The position numbers and the translations under genes are program-made. 18,409 nt of DNA, from contig JBJMSU010000223.1 in the NCBI GenBank assembly GCA_045801465.1, positions 1 through 18,409 on the forward strand. The letters run 5' to 3'. Below the pieces are notes generated by a model that had not been told where the DNA came from, searched no databases, and was given only the letters and a program-made list of their open reading frames with translations. This document shows, piece by piece, positions 1 to 7,460 of the stretch. Position 1 is the stretch's first letter, and each line of letters begins with the position of its first letter. The stretch is from DATFWC01 sp045801465. Its GTDB lineage: Bacteria; Pseudomonadota; Alphaproteobacteria; Rhizobiales; Xanthobacteraceae.

Positions 1-186
1 GGCTACGGCCAAGGAAACATAGGCCAGGATCATGAGCGGCATTTTTGGCTGGGCTTCCGCCGGCGGGCGCATGACATTTGGCAGTCGCGCGTAGTCCCCG
101 TAGAGCAGGACGCCATGCACGAAGAAGCCAAGTCCCATCGCGATGACGAACATCACGGCTGCTGAAATGGCGAATTTTCGACACAT
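1..186 (-). CDS. Small membrane protein of unknown function (N-terminal part only)
   Basis: Sixty-two codons are visible, from an ATG at 186 down to the window edge; the C-terminus lies outside. A very good Shine-Dalgarno (GGAGGAGG) sits just upstream of the ATG. The protein begins with a short basic stretch (MCRK), then a hydrophobic segment at about residues 5-25, a polar stretch with Tyr, Asp, Arg and Pro at about 28-48, and the start of a second hydrophobic segment. This pattern recalls small multi-span membrane proteins of unknown function, but no family is firmly recognised. The E2 gene upstream on the same strand ends only 39 bases away, so this could be the last gene of the dehydrogenase unit, although the strong ribosome site and different content do not prove it. 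Confidence 0.7.
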   Translation of the reverse strand, partial: MCRKFAISAAVMFVIAMGLGFFVHGVLLYGDYARLPNVMRPPAEAQPKMPLMILAYVSLAVA

Positions 187-225
187 CACCTCCTCCCCGG
201 ACCGCGCTTGCCGGTGACTGGAGAT

Positions 226-1548
226 TTACACCAGCATCGTTACCGGCTGCTCGATGAAGCCTTTGACGGCGGCGAGGAGCTGAGCGCCGAGCGCGCCGTC
301 GACCACGCGGTGGTCGCACGACAGCGTCACCGTCATCTGGCTCACGAATTTGACGCCGCCGTCCCGCGTTTCGACCGGCCGGCGCTGCACCGCGCCGACC
401 GCCAGAATGGTCGCGTGCGGCGGATTGATGATCGCCGTGAAGGCCGAAATGCCATGCATGCCGAGGTTCGAGATAGCGGTCGAGCCGCCTTGATACTCTT
501 GCGGCTTGAGCTTGCGGTCGCGCGCGCGCGCCGCCAGGTCCTTCATCTCGGCCGAGATGGCGGTGAGCGATTTCGTCTCCGCCCGGCGGATCACCGGCGT
601 GAGCAGCCCGCCTTCGAGCGCCACAGCGATGCCGATGTCGGAGTGCCGGAAGCGCAGGATTCGGTCCTCTGCCCACACCGCATTGGCGGCTGGCACGCGC
701 TGCAGCGCCAGCGCCAGCGCCTTGATGACGAAGTCGTTGACCGAGAGCTTCAAGGCAGAGCTGTCGTCCGGTGCCGCCGCGTTCGCTTCCTCGCGCAGCG
801 CCAGCAGCCGGTCGAGCGTCAAATCCACGCTGAGATAGAAGTGCGGAATCGTCTGCGCGGCCTGGGTGAGCCGTGCCGCAATGGTACGGCGCATATTGTC
901 GAGCGGCACTTCCTCGAATGGCGTGTCCTGGTAGAGCGCCTTGACCTGATCGGCGGACGGCGTGCGCGCTGCCGGGACGGCGGCCGGCGCGGCAGGCTTG
1001 GCGGAGATCGCCGCTTCCACGTCGCGCGCGACGATCCGGCCATGCGGCCCGGACCCCTGAACGCGGCTGACATCGATGCCGGCCTCACCGGCGAGGCGGC
1101 GCGCCAGCGGGGTCGTCACGGCGCCGCTCGCAAGCTTGGCACGGCCATAATTGCGGTCGGGCGTGCGCACTTCGCGGAACGGGTCGAGGGCGATCGGGCG
1201 CGTGGCCTTAGGCTGGTCCACGGAGGCAGGTGCTGCCGCCGGAACCTTCGGCGGCGCGATCGGGGTTTTCGGCGGCGCGCCGGTGGCGGCGGCCTGCGGG
1301 CTGGTGGTGGCGCCGGCCGTATCGGAAATCACCGCGACGATAGCGCCGACCAGCGCGGTCTCGCCTGCCGGAATGCGGATCTCGGCCAGCACGCCCGGAG
1401 CGATCGCCGGCACCTCCATCGACACCTTGTCGGTCTCGATCTCGAACAGGTTGTCGCCGGCTTTGATGTCGTCGCCGACCTGCTTGAACCAGGTCGAGAT
1501 TTTGCCCTCGGCGACCGTCTCGCCGAGCTGCGGCATCAGGACGTCCAT
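226..1548 (-). CDS. Dihydrolipoamide acyltransferase (E2) of a 2-oxoacid/acetoin dehydrogenase complex
   Basis: This is the lipoyl-bearing core enzyme that passes the acyl group made by E1 to CoA. The 440-residue protein has an N-terminal lipoyl domain (about 1-76) with the lipoylated lysine at K41 in ETDKVSMEVP. An Ala/Pro-rich linker follows, then a peripheral-subunit-binding domain (about 138-180, with TPLARRLAGEAGIDV and GSGPHGRI). The catalytic domain (about 205-440) ends with the HRVVDG active-site motif (H413, D417). It resembles alphaproteobacterial pyruvate-type E2 with a single lipoyl domain. The start MDVLMPQLGE is chosen because the lipoyl fold begins there; the open frame extends 35 codons upstream, but only into a palindromic repeat. 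It is the last enzyme gene of the unit that also carries E1 alpha and beta. No E3 gene is present, so a housekeeping dihydrolipoamide dehydrogenase is presumably shared. Pyruvate, acetoin or a branched-chain 2-oxoacid are all possible substrates. Confidence 0.93.
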   Translation of the reverse strand: MDVLMPQLGETVAEGKISTWFKQVGDDIKAGDNLFEIETDKVSMEVPAIAPGVLAEIRIPAGETALVGAIVAVISDTAGATTSPQAAATGAPPKTPIAPPKVPAAAPASVDQPKATRPIALDPFREVRTPDRNYGRAKLASGAVTTPLARRLAGEAGIDVSRVQGSGPHGRIVARDVEAAISAKPAAPAAVPAARTPSADQVKALYQDTPFEEVPLDNMRRTIAARLTQAAQTIPHFYLSVDLTLDRLLALREEANAAAPDDSSALKLSVNDFVIKALALALQRVPAANAVWAEDRILRFRHSDIGIAVALEGGLLTPVIRRAETKSLTAISAEMKDLAARARDRKLKPQEYQGGSTAISNLGMHGISAFTAIINPPHATILAVGAVQRRPVETRDGGVKFVSQMTVTLSCDHRVVDGALGAQLLAAVKGFIEQPVTMLV

Positions 1549-1559
1549 GACGCCGTCTC

Positions 1560-1658
1560 GTAGGGTGGGCTGAGCGAAGCGAAGCCCACGCGGTCTTCTT
1601 TTCGTGACGTGATCCCCGTGGGCACGGCTCGCCTTCGGCTCGCCTTTGCCCACCCTAC
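1560..1658. repeat. Composite palindromic (REP/BIME-like) repeat between aldehyde dehydrogenase and E2 genes
   Basis: The ends form a perfect 11-base inverted repeat, GTAGGGTGGGC at 1560-1570 and its complement at 1648-1658. Inside are two smaller hairpins. One pairs GTGGGCT (1565-1571) with AGCCCAC (1583-1589) and the other pairs GTGGGCA (1618-1624) with TGCCCAC (1647-1653). The loops carry related GAGCGAAGC / GGCTCGCCTTCGG stretches. The element lies inside the operon, starting 12 bases upstream of the E2 start codon and ending 20 bases after the aldehyde dehydrogenase stop. The type is familiar from Bradyrhizobium-like genomes (recalled, not searched). Confidence 0.82.
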
Positions 1659-1678
1659 ATGTCGCTGCCGCATCGCCT

Positions 1679-3130
1679 TCACCAGCTCAGCGACACGTAC
1701 TGGGTCTCGAGGAACTCCATCAACCCCTCATGCGCGCCTTCGCGGCCGATGCCGCTTTGCTTCATCCCGCCGAACGGCGCCGCCGGATCGGACACGAGGC
1801 CGCGATTGAGGCCGATCATGCCGAAGTCGAGTTTTTCCGAGACGCGCATGCCGCGACCGACATCGCCGGTGTAGAGATAGGCGATGAGGCCGTATTCGGT
1901 ATCGTTCGCCTTGGCGATCACCTCCTCCTCGGACTTGAAGGTCTGCAGCGCGGCCACGGGGCCGAAAATCTCCTCGCGCACCATGTTGGCGTTCTCCGGC
2001 ACATGCGAGAGCACGGTCGCCGGATAGAAGAACCCCTTGCCATTCTCAGGTTTCCCGCCGGTCATGACCTTGGCACCCTTGCCGACCGCATCCTCGACCA
2101 GGCTCTTGACCTTGTCGCGCGTCTCCGCGTTGACGAGCGGCCCGAGCGCGACGCCATCGTCGAGCCCGTTGCCCATCTTCAGCGCCGCCATCCGTTGCGT
2201 GAGCTTCTGGGCAAAGGCGTCGTGCACCTTCTCGTGCACGTAGAAGCGATTCGCCGCCGTGCAGGCCTCGCCCATGTTGCGCATTTTGGCGACCATCGCG
2301 CCTTCGATGGCAGCGTCGATGTCGGCGTCCTCGAATACGATGAAGGGCGCGTTGCCGCCGAGCTCCATCGCCGGCTTCACCACGTTGTCGGCCGCTTCGT
2401 GCAGGAGCTTGCGGCCGACCTCGGTCGAGCCGGTGAACGAGACGACGCGTACCCGCGGATCGTGCAGCATCGCGCTCACCACGGGACCCGAGCGGCGCGA
2501 CGGGATGACGTTGACCGCACCGGCGGGGACGCCCGCCTCTTCCAGCAGCGGCATCAGGGCCAGCATGGTGAGCGGCGTCTCCGAAGCGGGCTTGAGCACG
2601 ACCGTGCAGCCCGCGGCCAAAGCCGGGCCGATCTTGCGCGTCGCCATGGCGGCAGGAAAATTCCACGGCGTCACCAGCACTGCGACGCCGGCCGGCTTGT
2701 GGTGCACGTAGATATTCGCGCCGGAGGACGGCGCCCGATAGTTCTGGCCGATGTTGCGCACGGCCTCCTCGGCGAACCAGCGGAAGAACTCGGCCGCGTA
2801 CGCCACCTCGCCGCGCGAATCCGACAACGCCTTGCCGTTCTCCAGGGTCATCAGCTTGGCGAAGCGCTCGCCGTCCTGGATGATCAGCTCGTAAGCCTTG
2901 CGCAGGATTTCGGCGCGCTCGCGCGGCTTCTTGCCGGCCCAGCCCGGAAATGCCGCGCTCGCCGCATCGACGGCGGCCTTGGCATCTTCGACGGTGGCGC
3001 TCGCGACCGTGGTGATGGTGTTCTCGGTCGCCGGATCGAGCACGTCGAAGCGCTGGCCGTCCGACGACTTGCGCCATTTGCCGCCGATCCACAGGTCGGT
3101 CGGAACATTGGCGAGGAGGTTTTCGTACAT
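1679..3130 (-). CDS. gabD: NAD(P)-dependent aldehyde dehydrogenase, succinate-semialdehyde dehydrogenase type
   Basis: This enzyme oxidises an aldehyde, probably a semialdehyde, to the acid in the cytoplasm. The 483-residue length equals the usual GabD length. The conserved aldehyde dehydrogenase residues are in place: PWNFP with N157, K180 in LKPASETP, FTGSTEVG near 232-239, the general base E256 in MELGGNAP, the nucleophile C290 in GEACTAANR, and EEIFGP plus PFGGMKQSGIGREG in the C-terminal half. The start at MYENLL is chosen because the family begins about there and AGGA lies about ten bases upstream; the frame stays open for 14 more codons, into repeat sequence. It sits between the cupin and E2 genes, so it probably supplies or removes an aldehyde in the same pathway as the dehydrogenase complex. 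The family is clear; succinate semialdehyde as the actual substrate is an inference from similarity, and another semialdehyde is possible. Confidence 0.92.
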   Translation of the reverse strand: MYENLLANVPTDLWIGGKWRKSSDGQRFDVLDPATENTITTVASATVEDAKAAVDAASAAFPGWAGKKPRERAEILRKAYELIIQDGERFAKLMTLENGKALSDSRGEVAYAAEFFRWFAEEAVRNIGQNYRAPSSGANIYVHHKPAGVAVLVTPWNFPAAMATRKIGPALAAGCTVVLKPASETPLTMLALMPLLEEAGVPAGAVNVIPSRRSGPVVSAMLHDPRVRVVSFTGSTEVGRKLLHEAADNVVKPAMELGGNAPFIVFEDADIDAAIEGAMVAKMRNMGEACTAANRFYVHEKVHDAFAQKLTQRMAALKMGNGLDDGVALGPLVNAETRDKVKSLVEDAVGKGAKVMTGGKPENGKGFFYPATVLSHVPENANMVREEIFGPVAALQTFKSEEEVIAKANDTEYGLIAYLYTGDVGRGMRVSEKLDFGMIGLNRGLVSDPAAPFGGMKQSGIGREGAHEGLMEFLETQYVSLSW

Positions 3131-3144
3131 GGCTTCATGTCCTG

Positions 3145-3228
3145 GCGAATAGCGCGTAGCGAATGCGAACAATGAGCAGCGAGTTGAGCGGTGCTGAATG
3201 GTCTGGTTATCGCTACTCGCTGTTCGCC
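3145..3228. repeat. GCGAATAGCGAGTAGCG-type short repeat, two inverted copies
   Basis: The left copy (about 3145-3183) contains GCGAATAGCGCGTAGCG and GCGAACAATGAGCAGCGAG. The right copy (3207-3228) is the reverse complement of a related GGCGAACAGCGAGTAGCG run. The copies are imperfect and separated by about 23 bases. The right copy runs into the 3' end of the cupin gene and provides its last codons and TAG stop. Short repeats made of GCGA-TAGC units are familiar from Bradyrhizobium-like genomes. Confidence 0.6.
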
Positions 3229-3551
3229 ACCCGTGTAGACTTAATCTCGACCAGCACGTTGCGGTAGGTGGCGGTGCCGAGGTTGCGCAGGTCGTGAATC
3301 TCGCCGGCGTCGCGCCAGATCGCCTCGCCCAGCTTTTCCTGCGGCCGGTAGACTTTGCCGTCGATCGATTCGATCTCGATCTTGCCCTCGGTCAGCGGCA
3401 CGATCACGTAGGGCAGATCGTGGCGATGCAAGCCCTTGCTCTTGCCCGGTTCGACCGCGAGCTCCCACACGCGCACCTGCTCGTTCTCGAAGATCACGCG
3501 ATTGCCGATCGGCCCGAGCACCAGTTCCTTGTCCGGCTCACGCTGCAGCAT
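3213..3551 (-). CDS. Small single-domain cupin protein
   Basis: The 112-residue protein has one cupin barrel. Motif 1 is seen as GLHRHDLPYVIVPLTEG (H42, H44), with a Tyr where many cupins have Glu. Motif 2 is RDAGEIHDLRN (H86). Three histidines could therefore bind a metal. The size and motifs recall the BauB-type cupins found next to semialdehyde dehydrogenases in beta-alanine catabolism, but this is only a resemblance. The start at MLQREP lies 14 bases after the E1 beta stop, with GGAG upstream; the longer open frame overlaps E1 beta and is not credible. The last residues (about VANSE, then stop) are encoded by a dispersed repeat and are probably not part of the ancestral fold. It may be a small isomerase, a dioxygenase-like enzyme or a ligand-binding accessory; its role is unknown. 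Confidence 0.85.
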   Translation of the reverse strand: MLQREPDKELVLGPIGNRVIFENEQVRVWELAVEPGKSKGLHRHDLPYVIVPLTEGKIEIESIDGKVYRPQEKLGEAIWRDAGEIHDLRNLGTATYRNVLVEIKSTRVANSE

Positions 3552-3564
3552 CCTTTGCTCCGTT

Positions 3565-4545
3565 CTAATTCCCGAGCGAATGCCGCACCCGATCGGCGAT
3601 GCGGTCGGCCGTCGGCAGGATGGCGTCCTCCAGGACGTCGGCTGCGGGCAGCGGAATATGCGGTGTCGTGATCCGCACCGGCGGCCCGTCGAGATCATAG
3701 AACGCCTCGTCGGCCACGATGGAGACGATTTCGGCGCCCCAACCGCACAGACGGGGATTTTCTTCGACCGTGAACACGCGGTGCGTCCGCGCCACCGAGC
3801 CCAGAATGGTCTGCGTGTCGAGCGGCACGAGCGAGCGCACATCGATCACCTCGCAGTCGATGCCGTCCTGCGCCTTCAATTTCTCGGCGGCTTGCAGCGC
3901 GCGCGGCACCATCAGGGCGAGCGCCAGAATGGTGGCATCGCGCCCCGGACGCACGATCTTGGCCGTGCCCAGTGTGTCGACGATCTCGCCGTCCGGCACA
4001 TCGCCCTTGGTGGGATAGAGAGATTTGTGCTCGAAGAAGATCACCGGGTCGGGATCGCGCACCGCGGCCGCCATCAGGCCGATGACGTCGCGCGGGGTGG
4101 AAGGCGCCACCACCTTGAGCCCGGGAATCATCATCGCCCAGTTCTCGACGCTCTGCGAATGCTGAGCGCCGAAGCGCGAGCCGGCGCCGTTGGCGGTGCG
4201 CACCACCAGCGGGCACTTCACCTGGCCGTTGGTCATATACCGGCTCTTGCCGAACTCGTTGGCGATATAGTCGAAGCACACGGCGAAGAAATCGGAGAAC
4301 ATGATCTCGGCGATCGGCTTCAGGCCCGTCATCGCCGCCCCCATGGCGGCACCCAGGATCGCCTGCTCCGAGATTGGCGTGTCGCGCACGCGGATGGGGC
4401 CGAATTGCTCGAGCAGGCCGACCGTCGTCTTGAACACGCCGCCTGCGGCGCCGACGTCCTCGCCGATGAACACCACGCAGGGATCGCGCTCCATCTCCTG
4501 GGCGATGCCGCGCGCCACCGCATCGCGGTAGGTCAGTTCCGCCAT
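3565..4545 (-). CDS. Thiamine-diphosphate dehydrogenase E1 component, beta subunit
   Basis: This is the beta subunit of a heterotetrameric E1, which together with E1 alpha decarboxylates a 2-oxoacid (or cleaves acetoin) and loads the acyl group on the E2 lipoyl arm. The 326-residue length is the usual one. Visible family features are ELTYRDAVARGIAQEM at the start, GEDVGAAGGVFK at 28-39, the conserved glutamate E60 in DTPISE, QHSQ at 128-131, PGLKVVAPSTPRD at 141-153, IFFEHKSLYP and the C-terminal transketolase-like domain with VFTVEENPRLCGWGAEI. The ATG at 4545 overlaps the E1 alpha stop by 13 bases, which suggests translational coupling and a fixed 1:1 ratio. The sequence is closest in style to AcoB/PdhB-type subunits; the substrate cannot be read from the sequence. 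Confidence 0.94.
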   Translation of the reverse strand: MAELTYRDAVARGIAQEMERDPCVVFIGEDVGAAGGVFKTTVGLLEQFGPIRVRDTPISEQAILGAAMGAAMTGLKPIAEIMFSDFFAVCFDYIANEFGKSRYMTNGQVKCPLVVRTANGAGSRFGAQHSQSVENWAMMIPGLKVVAPSTPRDVIGLMAAAVRDPDPVIFFEHKSLYPTKGDVPDGEIVDTLGTAKIVRPGRDATILALALMVPRALQAAEKLKAQDGIDCEVIDVRSLVPLDTQTILGSVARTHRVFTVEENPRLCGWGAEIVSIVADEAFYDLDGPPVRITTPHIPLPAADVLEDAILPTADRIADRVRHSLGN

Positions 4546-5570
4546 GCCCAGCCTCCGTCGGCGTAGACGTCGGTCGTCAGGATCTCGAGCGGCGGCATCG
4601 GCGCGGCCTTGCATTTTTCCGTGGCCGCATCGACCTCTTGCCGCACCTCGGCCTCGATCCTTGCGATCACGTCGTCGGCAATCCCGAACTGCTTCAGCCG
4701 CTCGCGATAGATGACGATCGGATCGCGCTTCTTCCACGCGTCCAGCTCGCCCTCGGGTCGATACTTGGCGGGATCGGCGCGCGAGTGGCCGCTGTAGCGA
4801 TAGGTCTTGCACTCGATCAGCGACGGCCCGCCGCCGGCGCGCGCCTTCTCGTAGGCCGCCAAGGCGGCGCGGTACACCGCGTCGGCGTCCTGGCCGTCGA
4901 CCAGGATCGGCGCGAGCCCGTACGCCGACGCCCGGTCGGCAGCAGGATGCTCGACCGCGGTCACGCTGCTGATCGGCGTGTATTCCATGTACAGGTTGTT
5001 CTCGCACACGAAGATCACCGGCAGCTTCCACACGACCGCGAAATTCAGCGCCTCGTGGAAGGCACCGATGTTGGTGGTGCCGTCGCCGAAAAAACACACC
5101 GTGACGTCGTCGTCGCCGCGGAACTGGGCGCGCCACGCCGCCCCGCAGGCAATCGGCAGATGAGCGCCGACGATGGCATAGGAGCCCATGACGCCGTGGT
5201 CGACCGAGGTGAGATGCATCGAGCCGCCCTTGCCGCGCATGAGGCCGTTGTCGCGCTGCATCAGCTCGCCCAAGACCTTCTCGACCGGCACGCCGCGGGC
5301 GAGCGTATGGGCGTGGCCGCGATAGGTGCAGAAGCTCAGGTCTCCGGGCCGCATCGCGACGGCGAAGCCCGCCGCCACCGCCTCCTGGCCGAGCGAGAGG
5401 TGGCTCGTGCCCTTGACGAGGTTCTGCAGGAACAGATCGAAGGCGCGCTGCTCGCTCTCGCGGATTTCGAACTGGACCCGGTAAAGACGCAGCCGCGCTT
5501 CTTCGCCGATGTCGTCGTTCACTCCTGGGGCCGGCGCTCCGGCTGGCGCCCGATCCTCGATTTTCGCCAT
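4533..5570 (-). CDS. Thiamine-diphosphate dehydrogenase E1 component, alpha subunit
   Basis: This is the TPP-binding alpha subunit of E1, 345 residues long. The TPP motif starts with GDG at 162-164 (FFGDGTTNIGAFHEALN) and ends with NN at 191-192 (FVCENNLYMEYTP). Other family marks are HLSLGQEAVAAG at 57-68, TYRGHAHTLARGV at 82-94, RGKGGSMHL at 112-120 and TYRYSGHSRADPAKYR at about 256-271. The start MAKIEDR has GAGGA six bases upstream; the reading frame continues far upstream but there overlaps the transporter gene in another frame. The first 25 residues are Ala/Pro-rich and probably disordered. The closest type is acetoin dehydrogenase or pyruvate dehydrogenase E1 alpha. The gene begins 32 bases after the transporter stop and overlaps E1 beta. 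Confidence 0.95.
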   Translation of the reverse strand: MAKIEDRAPAGAPAPGVNDDIGEEARLRLYRVQFEIRESEQRAFDLFLQNLVKGTSHLSLGQEAVAAGFAVAMRPGDLSFCTYRGHAHTLARGVPVEKVLGELMQRDNGLMRGKGGSMHLTSVDHGVMGSYAIVGAHLPIACGAAWRAQFRGDDDVTVCFFGDGTTNIGAFHEALNFAVVWKLPVIFVCENNLYMEYTPISSVTAVEHPAADRASAYGLAPILVDGQDADAVYRAALAAYEKARAGGGPSLIECKTYRYSGHSRADPAKYRPEGELDAWKKRDPIVIYRERLKQFGIADDVIARIEAEVRQEVDAATEKCKAAPMPPLEILTTDVYADGGWAWRN

Positions 5571-5602
5571 GAAGTCCTCGAAGTGCTCAAGCCGCGCGGA
5601 AC

Positions 5603-6514
5603 TTAGCCCCTCCGTGTGAGCCGGGGCAACTGGTGCGGGCCGCGCACCTGCTCCCGGTAGAGGATGAAGAGGCCGGAGGCGACCACGATGGCGGCGCCGG
5701 CGAGCGTCCAGCCGGTGGGCACGTCGGCGAACACCAGATAGCCGAGGATGATCGCCCAGACGATCTGGCTGTAGATGAACGGCGCGAGCAGCGCGGGGGG
5801 CGCCAGCCGGTGGGCGAGGATCAACAGGTAATGCCCCACGGTGCCGAAGGCGCCGCACACGACCATCAGCAAGATGATCAGCGGATCGCTCGGCGTGGTC
5901 CAGACGAACGGGACGACCGGGAGCATGACGGCGGCTCCCACCAGGTTCGAGTAGAACAGCGTCGTCTCGGTCGAATCCGTGCGCGACAGCATGCGGGTCG
6001 AAATGCTGTAGGCGGCGTAGAAGGCCGCGGCCGCGAGCGAGATCAAGGCGGCCGGGTGAATGCCGCCGAAGCCGGGCCGTGCCACCAGGAGGACGCCCAG
6101 GAAGCCGACGCAGATCGCCGTCCAGCGGCGCCAGCCCACCCATTCCCCCAAGACCGGGCCGGACAGGATGGCGACGAAGAACGGCGTCGAGAACACGATG
6201 GCCAGCGCCTGATCGAGCTGCAGATAGCGCAGGGCAAAAAAGTTGAGCAGGGTCGAGGCGAGCAGGAGCACGGAACGTCCGACCTGCAATAGGGGCCGGC
6301 CGGTCGCCATCAAGGCGGGACGGCTGAACGGATTGGAAATGACGATGGCCAGCACCAGGGCGCCGGTGTAGCGCGCCCATACCACCTGCAGCGTATCCAT
6401 GTAGCCGTTGAGGAACTTCGCCATCGCATCGAGGCAGGCGAAGCACGCGAGCGCGCCGCACATCAGTGCGATGCCGGTCAGACGCTGGCGCCGCTCGTGC
6501 GCTCCCTCGCTCAA
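5603..6514 (-). CDS. EamA/DMT-superfamily inner-membrane transporter
   Basis: The 303-residue protein has about ten hydrophobic segments arranged as two EamA repeats, the usual drug/metabolite transporter build. Characteristic pieces are KFLNGYMDTLQVVWARYTGAL in repeat 1, RYLQLDQALAIVFSTPFFVAILSGPVLGE at its end, and APPALLAPFIYSQIVWAIILGYL with the next Asp in repeat 2. The likely start is TTG at 6514, overlapping the stop of the SDR gene as TTGA. The first ATG in frame (6463) would cut into the first membrane segment. The upstream extension to 6715 overlaps the SDR gene and is discarded. Its place in the operon suggests movement of the substrate, or of a product, of the dehydrogenase pathway. 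Direction of transport and solute are unknown. Confidence 0.9.
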   Translation of the reverse strand: MSEGAHERRQRLTGIALMCGALACFACLDAMAKFLNGYMDTLQVVWARYTGALVLAIVISNPFSRPALMATGRPLLQVGRSVLLLASTLLNFFALRYLQLDQALAIVFSTPFFVAILSGPVLGEWVGWRRWTAICVGFLGVLLVARPGFGGIHPAALISLAAAAFYAAYSISTRMLSRTDSTETTLFYSNLVGAAVMLPVVPFVWTTPSDPLIILLMVVCGAFGTVGHYLLILAHRLAPPALLAPFIYSQIVWAIILGYLVFADVPTGWTLAGAAIVVASGLFILYREQVRGPHQLPRLTRRG

Positions 6515-7266
6515 TAGGTCGCCCGCCCGCCGGAAATGTCGAGAACCGCGCCGGTCGTGAACGAGCACTCGGCCGAGGCGCAGAAAGCCACCAGCGCGGC
6601 AATCTCTTCGACAGTGACGAAACGGCCGCGCGGGATCTTCGCCAGCATATAGGCGATATGCTCCTCCTTCATCTGCTCGAAGATCGCCGTCCTGGCGGCT
6701 GCCGGCGTGACGCAATTGACGGAAATGTCGTAGGACGCGAGCTCCTTCCCCAGCGACTTGGTGAGCGCGATGACGCCGGCCTTGGATGCCGAATAGGCCG
6801 ATGCGTTCGGGTTGCCTTCCTTGCCGGCGATCGACGCGATATTGACGATGCGGCCGTAGTTGCGGGCGATCATGTGCGGGACGACCGCGCGGCAGCAGTT
6901 GAACGGGCCGGTGAGGTTCACCCGCAGCACGTCGTCCCAGTCCTCGGGCGGGTACTCCCAGGTCACCGTGTTCGGTCCGGCAATTCCGGCATTGTTGACC
7001 AGGATGTCGATCTCACCGAATGCCGCGAGCGTCGCGTCACGCGCGCGCTCGACCTCCGCGAGCCGGGTCACGTCCACCGCTTGGCACGCGACGCGCTCGG
7101 GCCGTGCCGTTTCGGCTGCCGTCCTCTCGGCCAATGCGATGTCGCGATCCCAGATGGCGACCGTGGCGCCGCAATCCAGGAACCGCTCGACGATCGCTCG
7201 GCCGATCCCCTGGGCACCGCCGGTCACGACCGCGACACGGCCGCCAAGATCGATCGTATTGGACAT
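6511..7266 (-). CDS. Short-chain dehydrogenase/reductase (SDR), classical type
   Basis: The 251-residue protein is a classical SDR. It has the dinucleotide-binding TGGAQGIG at 15-22, an aspartate at the end of the second strand (D40) that favours NAD over NADP, NNAG at 91-94, N117, and the catalytic S145, Y158 and K162 (YSASK). It is FabG-like but its context is catabolic: first gene of a seven-gene unit with a TPP dehydrogenase complex and an aldehyde dehydrogenase. It probably interconverts a hydroxy and a keto compound that is then cleaved by the E1 enzyme; this is inference. No clear Shine-Dalgarno is seen before the ATG at 7266, so an unusual start or a short leader is possible. It ends in a TTGA overlap with the transporter gene. 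Confidence 0.93.
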   Translation of the reverse strand: MSNTIDLGGRVAVVTGGAQGIGRAIVERFLDCGATVAIWDRDIALAERTAAETARPERVACQAVDVTRLAEVERARDATLAAFGEIDILVNNAGIAGPNTVTWEYPPEDWDDVLRVNLTGPFNCCRAVVPHMIARNYGRIVNIASIAGKEGNPNASAYSASKAGVIALTKSLGKELASYDISVNCVTPAAARTAIFEQMKEEHIAYMLAKIPRGRFVTVEEIAALVAFCASAECSFTTGAVLDISGGRATY

Positions 7267-7326
7267 TGGGGCGTGAGCTACAGGCTTTCGCAGTTGAATG
7301 GACGCAAGGCGGCGCCGCGAGTCACC

Positions 7327-7343
7327 TCTCCCCAGCGGGGAGA
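7327..7343. repeat. Short CTCCCC/GGGGAG palindrome in the gap between ABC permease and SDR genes
   Basis: TCTCCCC (7327-7333) pairs with GGGGAGA (7337-7343) around a three-base loop AGC. It lies in the 194-base gap between the ABC permease stop and the SDR start. It could act as a weak terminator for the ABC unit on the minus strand, but no T-run follows, and it equally resembles remnants of GGGGAG-type interspersed palindromes of rhizobial genomes. The rest of the gap shows no gene; the promoter of the seven-gene unit should be here but no convincing -35/-10 pair is seen. Confidence 0.5.
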
Positions 7344-7460
7344 CTCCTTCGCATCGTCGCCTCCAAAATTGGGTTCTTTGCCTTCGCTGGGATTATCGTT
7401 CGTTTACCGCTCGCTTGGAAGCGGGCACTCGTCCTGGCAGCCGCGCCGAACGCGCTTGGC

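Noticed and set aside
208..1563. Long open frame (451 codons) on the plus strand opposite the E2 gene
   Set aside because: It is Arg/His-rich with no recognisable domain and lies antisense to a gene with a complete lipoyl and catalytic domain; this is the normal shadow of GC-rich coding DNA.
1646..3175. 509-codon plus-strand open frame opposite the aldehyde dehydrogenase
   Set aside because: Composition (many Arg, His, Gly, Ala) and lack of any motif mark it as an antisense shadow; the minus strand has every aldehyde dehydrogenase motif.
4546..5136. N-terminal extension of E1 beta
   Set aside because: The extension lies out of frame within E1 alpha and is Arg-rich; the family starts at MAELTYRDA.
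3436..5606. Plus-strand open frames opposite E1 beta and E1 alpha
   Set aside because: No domain pattern, Arg/His-rich composition, and full overlap with well-defined E1 genes.
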